In this document: positions 39,831 through 51,039 of the stretch, one piece after another
Layout of the letters: the number at the start of each line of letters is the position of its first letter
Numbering within the stretch: position 1 is the stretch's first letter
DNA from: Gyromitra esculenta
Taxonomy: Eukaryota; Ascomycota; Pezizomycetes; Pezizales; Discinaceae
Direction of reading: 5' to 3'
DNA length: 64,000 nt
Assembly: GCA_038503075.1 (NCBI GenBank)
Contig: JBCAML010000007.1
Span: 1,116,001-1,180,000, forward strand
The notes under the pieces: generated by a model
Told to the model about the DNA's origin: nothing
Database searches by the model: none
The model's input: the letters and a program-made list of their open reading frames with translations, nothing else
Made by a program: the position numbers and the translations under genes

Positions 39831-42800
39831 TTACGAATATACGAAAACGGGTCTCTTCTCAGCCAGACCGTCAACAGACTGTAGAAAAACACTCCATTTC
39901 CCCTCACCACTCGCTTTCTGATCGCCTATAATGCCCTCCCGTTCGATCTCATCTAAGATTTCACTAACATCCACTCTTGAAATTAGGCTTAGAGTATCCC
40001 TTCTCTCTTTTAGATAATCCACTAAATCCCCGTTCATAGGTGGGAGAACTGCTACAAGTGCTTTAGCTCTCTTGCCTTTAGTAGATGAAGCGCCGTAGCG
40101 ACGAATCGCATCTACCAATTCTAGAACAAGCTTCATTAGCTCTGTTTGAGAAGTAGTAATTTGAGGGAAGTCGTGGACACTGGGAAACGATGAAAGCATG
40201 ATGGAGGTTCCATCGACTTCTGCTCGGGTTTTGGGATCAAGTTCTTGCCAGAGGCCCTCAGTGAGGAAAGGCATAAAAGGGTGACTAAGTCGTAGTATGG
40301 TGTCCAGGGCGTGAAACATCATTTTCATGGCAACTTCTCGTCTCTAGAAATACTTGTAGTCAGTATCCTATGTTATCTGACACGCGCGACATTGTGATTC
40401 AGAAAAATACGGACCTCGGGATTTGCATCAATGGCCAACTCCTTCTTGACAAATTCGAGATAAATATCGCAAAAGATGTCGAAAGTAAATGCCCTGATTG
40501 CCTCCGTAGCTTTATAGAGCTTCCTTTCCTCAAACGCTAGGTTACAAACCTCTACGAGTTCCCGTAGATGGTAAAGCATGTACCAATCATGAGTCCTCGT
40601 CCTCGTTGTATCCAAACCATCTATCCATGATTTTATCGTAGCTGAAGTGCTAGAGTTTTCCTCAATTTTCCCAACACTTTCTTCGATTGCTTTTCGGGAA
40701 TTATAGAAGAACTTGAGCGCATTGTCGATTTTGATGCCCAGCCTACGAAATGCATCAACATGTCTTAGCTCCATACTAATCTGTCTTGTTTGCCTGGTAT
40801 AATCAATCAATGCCATCCTCAATGGGTCTGCACCGCTTTCCGTGATACCGCTCTGAAACAACCTCATGGCTTCCTTGATTTTGTTCCTGATTCGCTTTTC
40901 GACCATCTTGACCTGCTTCTTCCCAGTTTCGTTTTGGCTTTTACAGAGCTCTAGCTCTTCTTTGTTGTCAGCTTCGATATCCTGTATAATTTGGTCTATT
41001 GTCCGCCCTTCCACAACGGCGAGGGGATCGAGGACGTTCCCAACAGATTTTGACATTTTCCGGCCTTGGGCATCACAGACGAGGGGATGAAGGATTATCT
41101 CTCCGAATGGTAATTTTCCGGAGAACCAGGTGCCTAAACCAATAGTGTCCCTTGAGCTTCGATATTGGTAAATAGATAAGAACGAGAATAAAAGATAAAT
41201 GAACCTACAAAGCATTGCCATCCTTGCCAACCAGAAGAATAATATATCCCCCCCACTTTCAATGAAACTCAAAGGATAGTTGTTCTCCCAACCTTCTAAA
41301 TTCCCAGGCTCCTTATTTCCACGCCAACCGGCTGTACTAAGTGGTAGCAACCCTGACGAAAACCATGTATCTAATACATCTGGGTCCTGCTCAAGTGTAC
41401 ATCCTCTTTCTTTTTCCTCCTCTGTAAGCTGCTTTCTCGCCATTGCTTCGTTAGCAGCCACAATCCAACGTTCCTCCCCATTTTTCGGTGTCACTACACG
41501 GTAGGCTGGTATACGATGCCCCCACCAGATTTGCCGTGATAGACACCAATCTTGGATCCCCTCCAGCCAGCGTTTCCATTCACCTGAGTGTGGTGACTCG
41601 GGTCTGATTATCAACTTTTGTGATTCGGATTGCTCAAGAGCCTTCTCAGCGAGCGGTTTTGTAGAGAGGTACCACTGTGGCTGGAGGAGTGGTTCAATTA
41701 TGCATCCAGATCGCTCACATTTCCTGACACGCATTTTATGGTCCTCTTTTCCCCGATATACGTCGGCGTTTTGTAGGAGCCTAACGACTAACTTGCGAGT
41801 GTGTAAACGGTCGATACCAACAAGAGATGGAATGCCGCATGATGGGAGGAGATGACCGGTAGGGGAAAAGACGGGAACGAGGGGGATATCGATTCGGTTT
41901 TCTTTGGAGGAGGCTGAGGCTGAGGCTGAGGATGAAGAGTGTCGTTTCCAGAAAGCATAATCACTGGCGTCGTGACATGGAGTAATCTTGACTACACCAG
42001 TGCCGAAGGAAGGATCTACGAGCTCTTCATCGGGAATTATCGGGAGTGTTACATTTGGAAGGAGAGGGTGGCGGACGCGTTTAAAGTGGAGATGCTATTA
42101 GGATAGGTATTAGTAAATTGTGAGTGCAAATTGGTGACTAAGAGAGGTAAGGAAAGAACGCGTGCCTTGTACCTCTCATCATCAGGATGCACCGCTACAG
42201 CTCGATCTCCCGGGATCGTCTCTGGTCTCGTAGTAGAGACTACGATTTCCCCACTCCCATCTTCTAGTGGATATGCAAAGTAATGGAGAACACCAAACTC
42301 CACTCTGCTTGGTTAGCAGAGTTCTCAATATATAATCACCAACTTATCGCATACCCATCAATTCTAGTTCCCTTCGAAACATCCTCACCCACAACCTCAA
42401 TATCTGATATTGCCGTCTGCAAGCTAACGCTCCAATTCACCATCTTGGTATCTCTATAAACCAAACCTTGTTCGTATAGCTGAATAAATGCATTTGTAAC
42501 CGCTTCGCTTAGCCCTTTATCTAGAGTGTAATACTTTGCGGACGCAGTGGTTGATGTTCCTATCCTCGATATCTGCTCTAGAATCCTGCCACCATATTCA
42601 TCCCTCCACTTTTCAACCTCCTCTAGGAAACCCTCTCTCCCTAGCTCAATTCGTGAAACACCACGCTTCTTTGTCAGCATGTGTTCGACAACAGATTGTG
42701 TCGCAATCCCGGCATGATCAGTCCCAGGAGCCCAGTGCACAGATTTGGACTTCATGCGATAATATCGGGCGAGGGCGTCTTGGATTGAGAGCATCAAGGC

Positions 42801-43168
42801 ATGACCTATGTGCAATTGACCAGTAACATTGGGTGGGGGTAGGAGCATGCGGATCTCGTCTTTTGACATATCTGAGGAGGGCTGGGGCTCAAAAAGTGAG
42901 CGAGAGGTCCAGTAGGAATACCAGCCATTCTCAACAGATTTCTAAGGAGATCACCCAGGAATATTAGGACCTTTTAGTCGCAACTAATGTAGGATATAGA
43001 GCTCACGGGGTCGAATCTCTCGAGCGGATTTCTCCGTGGTTTCGGGGTTGGATTGCCATTGTTCACTAGGGAGGCTAGTGTGCGCTTTGATAGCAAGTTC
43101 CTAGTAGTCAAAGGGGCCAATTTACATTTATAAAAGGGAAACCCTTTGGATAATGTGATCCTACTCAT
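39831..43168 (-). CDS. Valyl-tRNA synthetase, probably mitochondrial
   Basis: Six exons on the minus strand (43168-43007, 42941-42355, 42304-42166, 42094-41209, 41133-40415, 40343-39831) give 1001 aa. HIGH lies at 98-101 ([15 protein letters not shown]) and GRKMSKS at 615-621. The editing-domain signature [12 protein letters not shown] and the WWGHRIPAY motif are present, and the anticodon-binding helical region follows. The first 50 residues are rich in Lys/Arg/Ser/Thr with no acids, which fits a mitochondrial presequence. The third intron has no usable GT donor. Joining AAG|GCACGC (42166/42165) to TAG|CAT keeps RYK-HLHFKRV in frame, implying a GC-AG intron. Where ValRS normally has GxSxDW, this protein has GTSTTA, so the Asp-Trp pair is lost. 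The C-terminal coiled-coil arm is very short. It charges tRNA-Val if active. Divergence suggests an organellar or second copy; a cytosolic enzyme should exist elsewhere. Confidence 0.9.
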
Positions 43169-44273
43169 GGTGGGTTGCGTATTTTGAGGGTTTTTCCTAT
43201 CTAAGTGACTATTTTTACCTGGGGTTGTTTGCACCCGACATCCGGGTAACTATGTAGAGTGATGGAGCCAGCGAGGAAGAGGGTTAGCGAGGCTTGGGTA
43301 ACAAATGAAATATTTCCACAAAATGAGGATCAGTTTGTTAGCCAAGACCGCCAAGCCTCGTTATACCTCTGCCTTCAGTGCTCAAATACGATCAAGTTGG
43401 ATTGATTGACTGGCTTGGTGGGTCTTCAGCCAATGTCTCAGCCCCTAACTACAGTTGACTTCTAGATTATATATACTGGTTGTAGAATCTGCTAAGTTCG
43501 TACCCCTGGGATAGCATGCACCCCCGATATTGCACCTTCTCTATTTCTAATGCTAGGAGTGAGGTTGGTGGAGGGAAAGGTGCTGGGTCACAACATAGTG
43601 ACGAGATCGCACTCCCCAATCTAAATAGTTCGTACCTGCACGTGTTTATGAGACTTAACGGTAATTGTATTCACAAAACCCTGGAGGCTGCCTGATCCCG
43701 ACTGAGGCCTTACAATTGTCAAAATGAGATGATAGAATCAAATTCTATAGTAGGCGCGTACTGTGACTTTAATTGGAGTTGATAAAATTATTTATAGCCG
43801 ACATCAGCCTCCTTTGCTCGTTTAGGCCCCGAAATCATGGAGTAGACTGACTTGTGTAGGTTCTGGGGTAATCTCGGATGTGGTTTCTTAATGGTATGGT
43901 GGAGGCTCTAGGGCTTGACTTGTAAAAAACTCTAAGACTCCTCATCCTTAAATAACACATAGGAGCAACGATTGACAACCGGTGGTGGATTCTACACGAG
44001 ACATCTCGGCGATTTCTTGATAAGTGGGTGAACATGATTCCTATGGGTTAATCGAGTGAGCAATGATGAAGCAGTAGTGAGTTTGCCGCTGGGTTTGGAA
44101 CTGTTACACAGCAACTGCTTCATCTGCTTGAAGCTGAGAGTTTAGTCCCTCTCGGCCTTGGTTCCGTGGTGGGTTATTTACGGCCATTGGCTAGGTATCC
44201 GTCACGAACTTTGAAATTCGAACTACAACATTCATTCGGTTGCAACAATCACTACAAGCAAGTTATCGTCACG
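43169..44273. other. Divergent spacer with palindrome
   Basis: The spacer lies between the ValRS start and the NLR relic. It contains the inverted repeat at 43283-43376. Otherwise it has only short ORFs. Confidence 0.5.
43283..43376. repeat. Imperfect inverted repeat (hairpin)
   Basis: The left arm reads TTAGCGAGGCTTGG then GTAACAAA. The right arm in reverse complement reads ATAACGAGGCTTGG, an extra nine bases, then CTAACAAA. The spacer is about 25 nt. It lies about 115 bases upstream of the ValRS start codon, so it is either a small element or a promoter structure. Confidence 0.55.
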
Positions 44274-44732
44274 ATGGAGATTTTAGGTATTACAGCAAGT
44301 ATCACTGGGTTCACACAACTTTCTGAGACAGTATCAAAGTTATGTTGTGGGTATATTAAGTCTCTCAAGCGGACACAAATAGATGCCCAAGAGCTTATGG
44401 AAGAGCTCAACTCACTCAGTAGAGCCTCGGTAACTTAAAGAATTACGTCGATAAGGACTCACAATCAACGCCGATATTATAAATGTTGAATGCCCAAGGC
44501 GGCCCGCTTCTAGGGTGTCTTTTAGAGCTAAAAGGGCCAGAAGAAAATCTCAATTCTAATATTCTTAAAGGGTGGAGGAGAAAGGTTATGAGATTTCTGA
44601 AGTGGCTACTGGAAGAAACGGAGACTTCGAAAATAGTCTCACACATCGAGAGGCAGAAAAGCCTTTTTGTCATTGCGTTAAGTACTAATCATAAGTGTGG
44701 TCCAGTATGGGGAGTTTTTTTCTCTGAATCTT

Positions 44733-44750
44733 CCTAACCCTAACCCTAAC
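44733..44750 (+). repeat. Interstitial telomere-type repeat (CCTAAC)3
   Basis: Three exact CCTAAC units (TTAGGG on the other strand, the usual telomere unit of filamentous ascomycetes) lie inside the NLR relic, in what was probably an intron or linker. Confidence 0.85.
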
Positions 44751-44907
44751 ACCCTGTCGGAGGCAATGAGGAGAGATGTCCAAGGCATAGGGTTTTCCAT
44801 TGAGGAATTCCAAAGACAGTTCCGGGCAGAAGTTGCAACTCAAGAGTCCTATAGGCAGAACGATGATACTGTTTGTATGGGTAAGTTGGATGGTTCTATA
44901 TTGGTTA

Positions 44908-45420
44908 CAGTCCCTAGTCAGAAGTGTTCGTGATGCGGTTTCAGTGCTCAGACCTTTTTAAAATCTCAAAATGCTGTCAACTTTAGAAATTTGTGAAAAA
45001 ACAAGAACAAATATCCAAGACTCCCGGAATAAAATTCAAATCATACACATCTATTTAAATTTTAAGAAATTTTACCCAAGAATTTATCTCTTGTGCTTGT
45101 TTTTTAATATATTTTTAAACATCACCAAAAACTACTAAAAATTACCGCCGAGACTGATTTCCTCCTAGCAACTGGGGCCAAAGCACACTACATGAAACTT
45201 TAAAAACTTGCCTAAATATTAATACACCAGGAAGAAGTTTACCTAGGACTGAGTTTGGTAGCTAGAATGCCCAATATGTTTTTAAAATTTAAATGGGAAT
45301 TTTATCTTTTTTTCTTGATTTATAGTAAAATTTTAAACCTATACATCGGTTTGCCAAGCTAGCTGCATGGTGGATTCCGCCATCTGAAACCGCATCACGA
45401 ACACTTCTAACTAGGGACTG
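44908..45420. mobile_element. TA-flanked MITE, 513 bp, inside NLR relic
   Basis: Terminal inverted repeats are 37 bp and match at 36 positions. The left end (44908-44944) starts CAGTCCCTAGTCAGAAGTGT and the reverse complement of the right end (45420-45384) differs only by T for C at position 12. The element is flanked by TA on both sides. The interior is very AT-rich with no transposase ORF. It separates the NLR linker from the WLLES block. The near-identical ends point to recent activity compared with the host gene's decay. Confidence 0.88.
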
Positions 45421-46477
45421 TAGAATAATAGACGGTTGGTTAATCACCCCGATGTAAGGAAAAAAACGCAAGGAAGTCCCAGACTGGCTGTATTCGGAAA
45501 CCTTTGACGCGAAACACGTTGATGTTAGTAAAAGCAGGCAAGAAGACACGAGCAAGTGGCTTCTAGAATCGCCACAATTTCGAGGGTGAACTAAAAGAGC
45601 TGGAAAGCGGAAGTCTTCATTACTATGGAGCCATGGAATTCGTAAGTATCACAGATTGCCACCCGCCCTCGGGTGCTAGTAAATACTGATTGAGGTCGGT
45701 TTAATAACGGATGCTGGGAAAACATATATAAGGTATCTCATTTTTTTCACTCTCTAGGATCGTTGTTGCATGTGGCTAAAGCAAATTTAATTTATATTTG
45801 CTCTGCTGTGACCAACTATCTTCAAGACGAGGCTCAAGCAACGAAGTATGGCGTGGCTCACATATATTTCAATTATAATGAGCAAGACCATCGGACTTCC
45901 GGACGTATCCTTGCTAGCTTGATCAAACAGCTTGCTTATCGAATGCCGCAACTTCCTGTTGAGATTGAAAAACTTCACGATAGGCTGCAGTTTATCGGAA
46001 GGCGGCATACAGTGGAAGAGCTATATAGCGCTCTCCTGGTGACGTTATGCTTATTATCATCTATCTTCTCATCTTCTCAGCTGCGACGAAGATATACCGA
46101 TGAAGTTGGTTCCCAAACTCCCCAAAAGCCTAGGTAGTATTTCCTGTTACCATACGCATTATTTTATTGAACCCTCCCGATAGAGCCCAAGTCCCAAGCC
46201 CATTACATATAGCGGTGATTCTAGGGCATTTTCAAGCAGTTCAGCTACTATTAGATGAGGGAGCTAGCGTTTCAGCACTGGTTGACCGTAGAATGACTGC
46301 ACTACACCTGGCGTCGATAGAAGGACATAAAGAAGTGGTTCAGCGTCTTATTGAAAAGGGCGCCGATATTTCGGCCACGAATCGAGATCGAGAGACAGCG
46401 CTATGGCAGTAGTTTCTCATGGACATGAAGGAGTGGTTAGCATCCTCATCGAGAATGGTGCTGATATGGACTATTAG

Positions 46478-47245
46478 CAGGAAGTTTTTGATACGGTTTT
46501 TGGTACGGTGACTTCTATGATATGTTTCCATCCCTCGTATGTACATATACCACAAGGTCGATCGCGCTTTTGTTTACATGGTTCATTGATGCGTATTTAT
46601 AAATTTAGGGCTATCTCGGGGGAATAGTATGTGCAAATGTGTATTAAGAGGTAATATTAATTTTTATGAGGGTGGGTTCTCTTCTGACTGATTTCAAGGA
46701 AAACCAACAACCCCGCGGCCTAGTACATCGAGTGACACCTCGTGACTCATCTAAATCCTACAGATCTAGCCTAAACCAAACACCATGAGAGAATTCAGCC
46801 CCAATTAATAATCGATATTTAAAGTCTCACTATACTTTTTTCACATATGATATGTATGAGATTGCTATATAACCACCACTAACCATCATCGCTACTAAAA
46901 AAGTATAAGGAAAAGAAGAGAAGAAAGGGTTGAAACAAGCCCAGACACCACAGTAAATATAGAAAAAGATATCCAGTAAGCACAGACCAGAACGAAACGG
47001 GATGAGACTCGGTTTTACACAAGTCGCCACAGCAACCTGTAGGGAGGGAGGAAAAGAAAAAGAGGGGGAAGAAAAAGGAATAGACTCGAGAAATATCCCA
47101 GAAGAAAAAAAGCAAGCAAGATGACCCCACCATATGCCCATGCAAAAAAAGGGAGGAGAAAAAAAAAGGCTGACTTGTGTGTAGACAAAAAACAGCTAAA
47201 AACCAAAAAGACCTCAAAGAAATTCATCTCAAGTAAACCTGCTCA
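46478..47245. other. Intergenic
   Basis: The stretch lies between the NLR relic and the kinase stop. It is purine-rich on the plus strand from 46890 to 47230, giving Phe-rich minus-strand ORFs that are low-complexity artefacts. Confidence 0.5.
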
Positions 47246-48815
47246 CTACTGACCCTCAGGCATTTTATCGCTCGCGGTCTTTCCAACCCCAGCCTTTTCT
47301 TCTTCCGCCTTCATCTCCCTCACCTTCGCCAGCACCACCTCTCTGAAAATCGCTGACCTCGCCGCTCTGCTGAGCCTGCCCGCCGCGCCACCTCCCGCCG
47401 CACTACTCTCTGGCACTGCTATTTCTGGGATCGTCTCTGTCCCTGCTGCAGTGATACCTTCTCTGGCGGCTAGTCCCGTATCCTTCGGTAGATCCCCACC
47501 ATCTGGGTCTTCATCGCGTATTTTGAGTGCTTCGATACGATTCGCGAGCTTGACCATTTCGATACCGCGGCGGAGTCGTGCTTTAGCCATGTATGATTTG
47601 ATTTCGGGGAGGATATCGTGATCGGTCGCAGTCTCGCCCTTGAGCCATGTGTGTTTAAGTGCATCCTACAACATGTTAATATTCTCCCCTAGCTAACAAC
47701 GAGACGAAAGGGGGGGGTTAAACATACAGCACTTGACGGGCGATTCTCCGGATTAGGCTGCAACAACGCCCCAATGAATAATTTCGCATCTTTACTAACA
47801 TCCTTCCAATACTTCTCATGAAATATCACTCTCCCTTTACTACACTCATCAATCAATTCCGGTAGACCCTCGCTCCGAAACGGACTATATCCGCACAACA
47901 GCGTGTACGTGATGACGCCCAAGCTCCACAAATCCACCTTTTTCCCGTGACCTTTCTTGAGCATGACTTCTGGCGCAGCGTAACCGAAGGACCCTGCCAT
48001 CGTCATGAGAATGTCTTCGTTATTATCGAGCATCTTGGCAATGCCAAAATCGGCCAACACGAGGGAGGAGTCGGCGTCTGGCGTAAGATAGAGCAGGTTC
48101 TCTGGCTTTAGGTCTCGATGGACTATATTGTTGGTGTGAAGATAGGCAACTGCTGTCAGAACTTGCTGGATCACGCGTGAGGCGTCGCGTTCAGTGAATT
48201 TGCCATATTCGCAGATACGGTCGAAGAGTTCACCACCTGTAGCAAGCTGGGTGACGATATAGTATTTATCCTAAGAGATGTTAGCTAGAGTGTAATAGCG
48301 AAGGGGACAAGAGGAGACGCACTCGTGATTCGAACCAATCACGGAAGGAAACGATGTTTGGGTGGTTTAGTCGTTGCAGGAGCTTTAGTTCGTCATATAC
48401 CATCTCTTCATTTCCCTTGACGCTTTTCTTGAGGATTATTTTGACGGCAACTTTGCCGGATGGACAGTCTGCTTCACGGACTATACCGTAGGTACCCGCA
48501 CCCTATACCACTAGTTAGCACTCTTGATTGACCCTCTTTCCTCCCTTGTGGATTGGTGGTACAGACCAATGTACGACCCATTTTGTATTGTGACCTAGAA
48601 TTAACTCTATTAGCTCACGTTCCAAACGAAATTGGAATTTTGGGAATTTTGGTCTGAAGGTGTTTTCTTTCTCACTTTTTGTCATAGCTTGATGGTTGTC
48701 CGTTCAGTCTGTGGAAAACAGACGACATCAATTCCATCCCACCACTCAATGATAGTCTAAACGACGCACGCTTCGAATGACCAGGGGTCGAACGGCTTGA
48801 ACCAGGACGGCCCAT
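47246..48815 (-). CDS. cmkB: Ca2+/calmodulin-dependent protein kinase, CMKB type
   Basis: Five exons on the minus strand (48815-48676, 48594-48567, 48502-48323, 48270-47728, 47665-47246) give 436 aa. Exon 2 is 28 nt and supplies SQYKMGRTL before the Gly-rich loop GAGTYGIV. Kinase motifs are complete: VAVK77, HRDLKPEN, ADFGIAK, APE (GSFGYAAPEVM), DLWSLGVITYTLLCGYSPF, and the terminal Arg of subdomain XI. After the kinase domain, YMAKARLRRGIEMVKLANRIEAL matches the autoinhibitory/calmodulin-binding segment of fungal CMKB (CaMKI/yeast Cmk class). An Ala/Glu-rich tail follows. The ATG at 48815 is the first in frame; the preceding open frame has no ATG. The activation loop reads MAGSFGYAAPE, with Ser where CaMKI has a phosphorylated Thr. 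It is expected to relay cytosolic calcium signals in growth, nuclear division and stress. The symbol follows Aspergillus usage and orthology is inferred. Confidence 0.92.
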
Positions 48816-50341
48816 GATTGATGTTGGTGATTGGAGATGGTGGATAGGGATTGTGGAGGAGAGTGAATAAAGGGAGGGAGGGAGGACGTAGACAGAGGCA
48901 GATGGGTAGGTAGATAGATAGGAAGCTAGATATGTACGTAGGCGTGTGTAGCTACCGGGCCATATTAGTTTGGTACTGGATCGATTCCTATATATAACGA
49001 TCGTGTGTGGGACCAAAGCCCTGCGGCGGGACTGAGAGACTGGGGGGGGGTTGGAGGATCAGCAGAGGTGTGGGACAGATAGTTGACCCCAGCCCGTGAA
49101 GGGCAAATAGGGAGGGGCCACAAGCAAGCGAAGAGCATTGAACACACCTCACCATAGCACCAGCACCACCACCACAGTCGTCGAAACGAAGCTGCAAATT
49201 TGTATTCGGGATCGAAAAACAGGTGTTGTTTATCGTTCCCACAACCAGTGTCAAATGCAAACAATTACATTTCCTCTCACGTATTACTATTACGCGTGCG
49301 CTGTTGTTGCCGGTCTGGGCGTTGACGACGACGGTCGTGGAGCTAGCTGTTTAAGTGATTGCCTACCGCTGCCGTTGCTGCTGTTGGGGGGGCACAACCA
49401 GCGGCTGCTTGCGGAGACTGAGACCTCAGCCGCAACTTAGCCCAGTTGATGCCATTCACGGGCTTGCCAGTACTTCCATAGATCGTGCACCTAGGTACCT
49501 GCTCTACCTAGCCCTCTATCTAGTGGTGGCTGATATGTACTGCATACAACACGAACGAGCAAGAGCCGGCCCAAAGCGAATACGGCCATGAATGTAAAAC
49601 AACCAGCAAGGCTCCTAGAGCCTCGGAGTCAACCCGAGTCGTGCAAGAGCCTTACATGCTACCCATGCTTGACAGGCGGGGCGGATAGGCAGAAAAACTG
49701 TTGTGATTGAGGCTGGCATGTACCCCACGCACGTTATGCCACGCTGTGTTGCTTGGGAGAGAGAAAATGAGAGAGAGGATGCTATCAATAGCAGCATAGC
49801 ATATCTCCACTACTCAATGCCTGAAAAATATCTCGAATAAACTATTAAACCACCGGTTGTGCGCGTGTGCGCGAAGTGAATAAGTACATATGCACATATC
49901 TCCGTTCTCAAGCGCTGACCTAATTTATTCGACCCCAGACCCACAGCCATAGCCCTCCGAGGTACACACATATCCCGGCTGCAAGCGCGAGGCCCACCAC
50001 TTTACCTTGACCGCATACGAAGCAGTTGTGGATACAAACGGAGGCTGCCTTCACACACACACTAACACAAGATCCCCCCCACGGCGTTAGGAAAATAAAA
50101 AGAAGTTCCATATCGAATTCTTCCGTTTCCAGGGATCAGCGAGCGGCTCTCAAAAAGCTTATTCCCACCCACCATCACATGGTTGCATACCCCACTTCTC
50201 GAAACAACGCGAGAAGCTTAGCTCTGGTGGAGTAACGGTCCTTCACCTCTACTCCTCCTCCATCAACTCCCACCCTCAACTCCACCACAAACACTCCCAG
50301 ACACTCCCAGACACCCCAGACACCATTCCCATACCTTCACC
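48816..50341. other. Divergent promoter region, kinase/E2
   Basis: 1.5 kb lies between the divergent CMKB-type and UBE2W-type genes. It contains GGGA- and GGTAG/GATA-like simple runs at 48870-48925 (kinase leader side). ORFs here lack motifs. Confidence 0.5.
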
Positions 50342-51039
50342 ATGACGCACATGTACACCAAGCGCCTCAACCGCGAACTCGTAAAGGTACGTACACCCCA
50401 GCACCCATAAAACCCACAACTAACAAACTCAGATGAAGCAAAGCCTCCCTCCAGGTACCTCACCCCCCCGCTACCTTGTGGCTACAGCTAACAAGTGACT
50501 CAGGCATCTACCTCGTCTCTGCCGAAGACCTGACGACTTGGCAAATGGACATCCAGGTCCTGGACAACAACCCCATCTACGTCGGTAAGACGTTCCGACT
50601 AAACTTCAAATTCAGCAACAGCTATCCGATCGAAGCACCGGAAGTCATGTTTGTGCGAGCCATCGACCGAGGTACTCCCCCCCCTCCCCCCATCCTTTGG
50701 TGTAGAGACTAACTAGACTTGGGGTGATAGAAATACCGGTGCATCCACATGTGTATTCGAATGGCGTTATTTGTTTAGACCTTCTATCGAGCGGGAATGG
50801 ATGGAGCCCCGTGCAGAGTGTGGAGAGTGTTTGTATGAGTATTCAGTCTATGTTGACGGGGAATACTAAGAATGGTTTGCTCCTCTCTTTGTGTCTGTGT
50901 CTTGGTGGAGTTAGAGGGAGTTGAAGTTGGATTGGGGCTAATGGAAGTAGAGCGTCCGGAGGGTGATGCACAATTCGTGCTTACAGCAGGAAGGTCGCCG
51001 AGGGATATCAGGTTTGTTTATGATGATCCGACAGTGTGA
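50342..51039 (+). CDS. Ubiquitin-conjugating enzyme E2, UBE2W type
   Basis: Five exons, 50342-50386, 50433-50454, 50504-50671, 50731-50874 and 50951-51039, give 155 aa, close to the 151 aa of human UBE2W. Exon 2 is only 22 nt. The UBC fold is complete: N-terminal helix KRLNRELVKMKQSLPPG, WQMDIQVLDNNPIYVGKTF, FKFSNSYPIEAPEVMF, then HPHVYSNGVICLDLL with catalytic C93, and WSPVQSVESVCMSIQSML. HPHVYSNG in place of the more usual HPN, plus the aromatic/Asp C-terminus (RFVYDDPTV), points to UBE2W rather than Ubc4/5. UBE2W mono-ubiquitinates alpha-amino groups of disordered N-termini. It probably acts in cytosol and nucleus. All intron phases agree. Confidence 0.92.

Larger units (their letters stand above)
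44274..46477 (+). pseudogene. Decayed NACHT-ankyrin (STAND/NLR) gene
   Basis: The remnant follows the order of fungal NLRs. An N-terminal helical domain (MEILGITASITGFTQLSE) is followed, after a frameshift near 44432, by LGNLKNYVDKDSQS and a stop, then MLNAQGGPLLGCLLELKG and RKVMRFLKWLLEETE. A linker (AMRRDVQGIGFSIEEF) precedes a 513-bp MITE. Next come SRQEDTSKWLLESPQF with an in-frame TGA (45587) where Trp is usual, SSLLWSHGI, a degenerate P-loop (DAGKT, 45710-45724), and NACHT sequence (VAHIYFNYNEQDHRTSGRIL). Two to three ankyrin repeats (TALHLASIEGHKEVVQRLIEKGAD) end in a frameshift and a final HGHEGVVSILIENGAD. Introns probably existed, but several lesions cannot be spliced away. Intact relatives act in non-self recognition and programmed cell death. 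This copy cannot make a full protein. Confidence 0.8.

Noticed and set aside
46879..47217. Phe-rich minus-strand ORF with apparent membrane segments
   Set aside because: Low-complexity reading of the purine-rich 3' flank of the kinase gene.
49138..49440. 100-codon ORF in the kinase/E2 spacer
   Set aside because: Thr/Cys/Leu-rich with no motif; overlapping ORFs on both strands are equally long.
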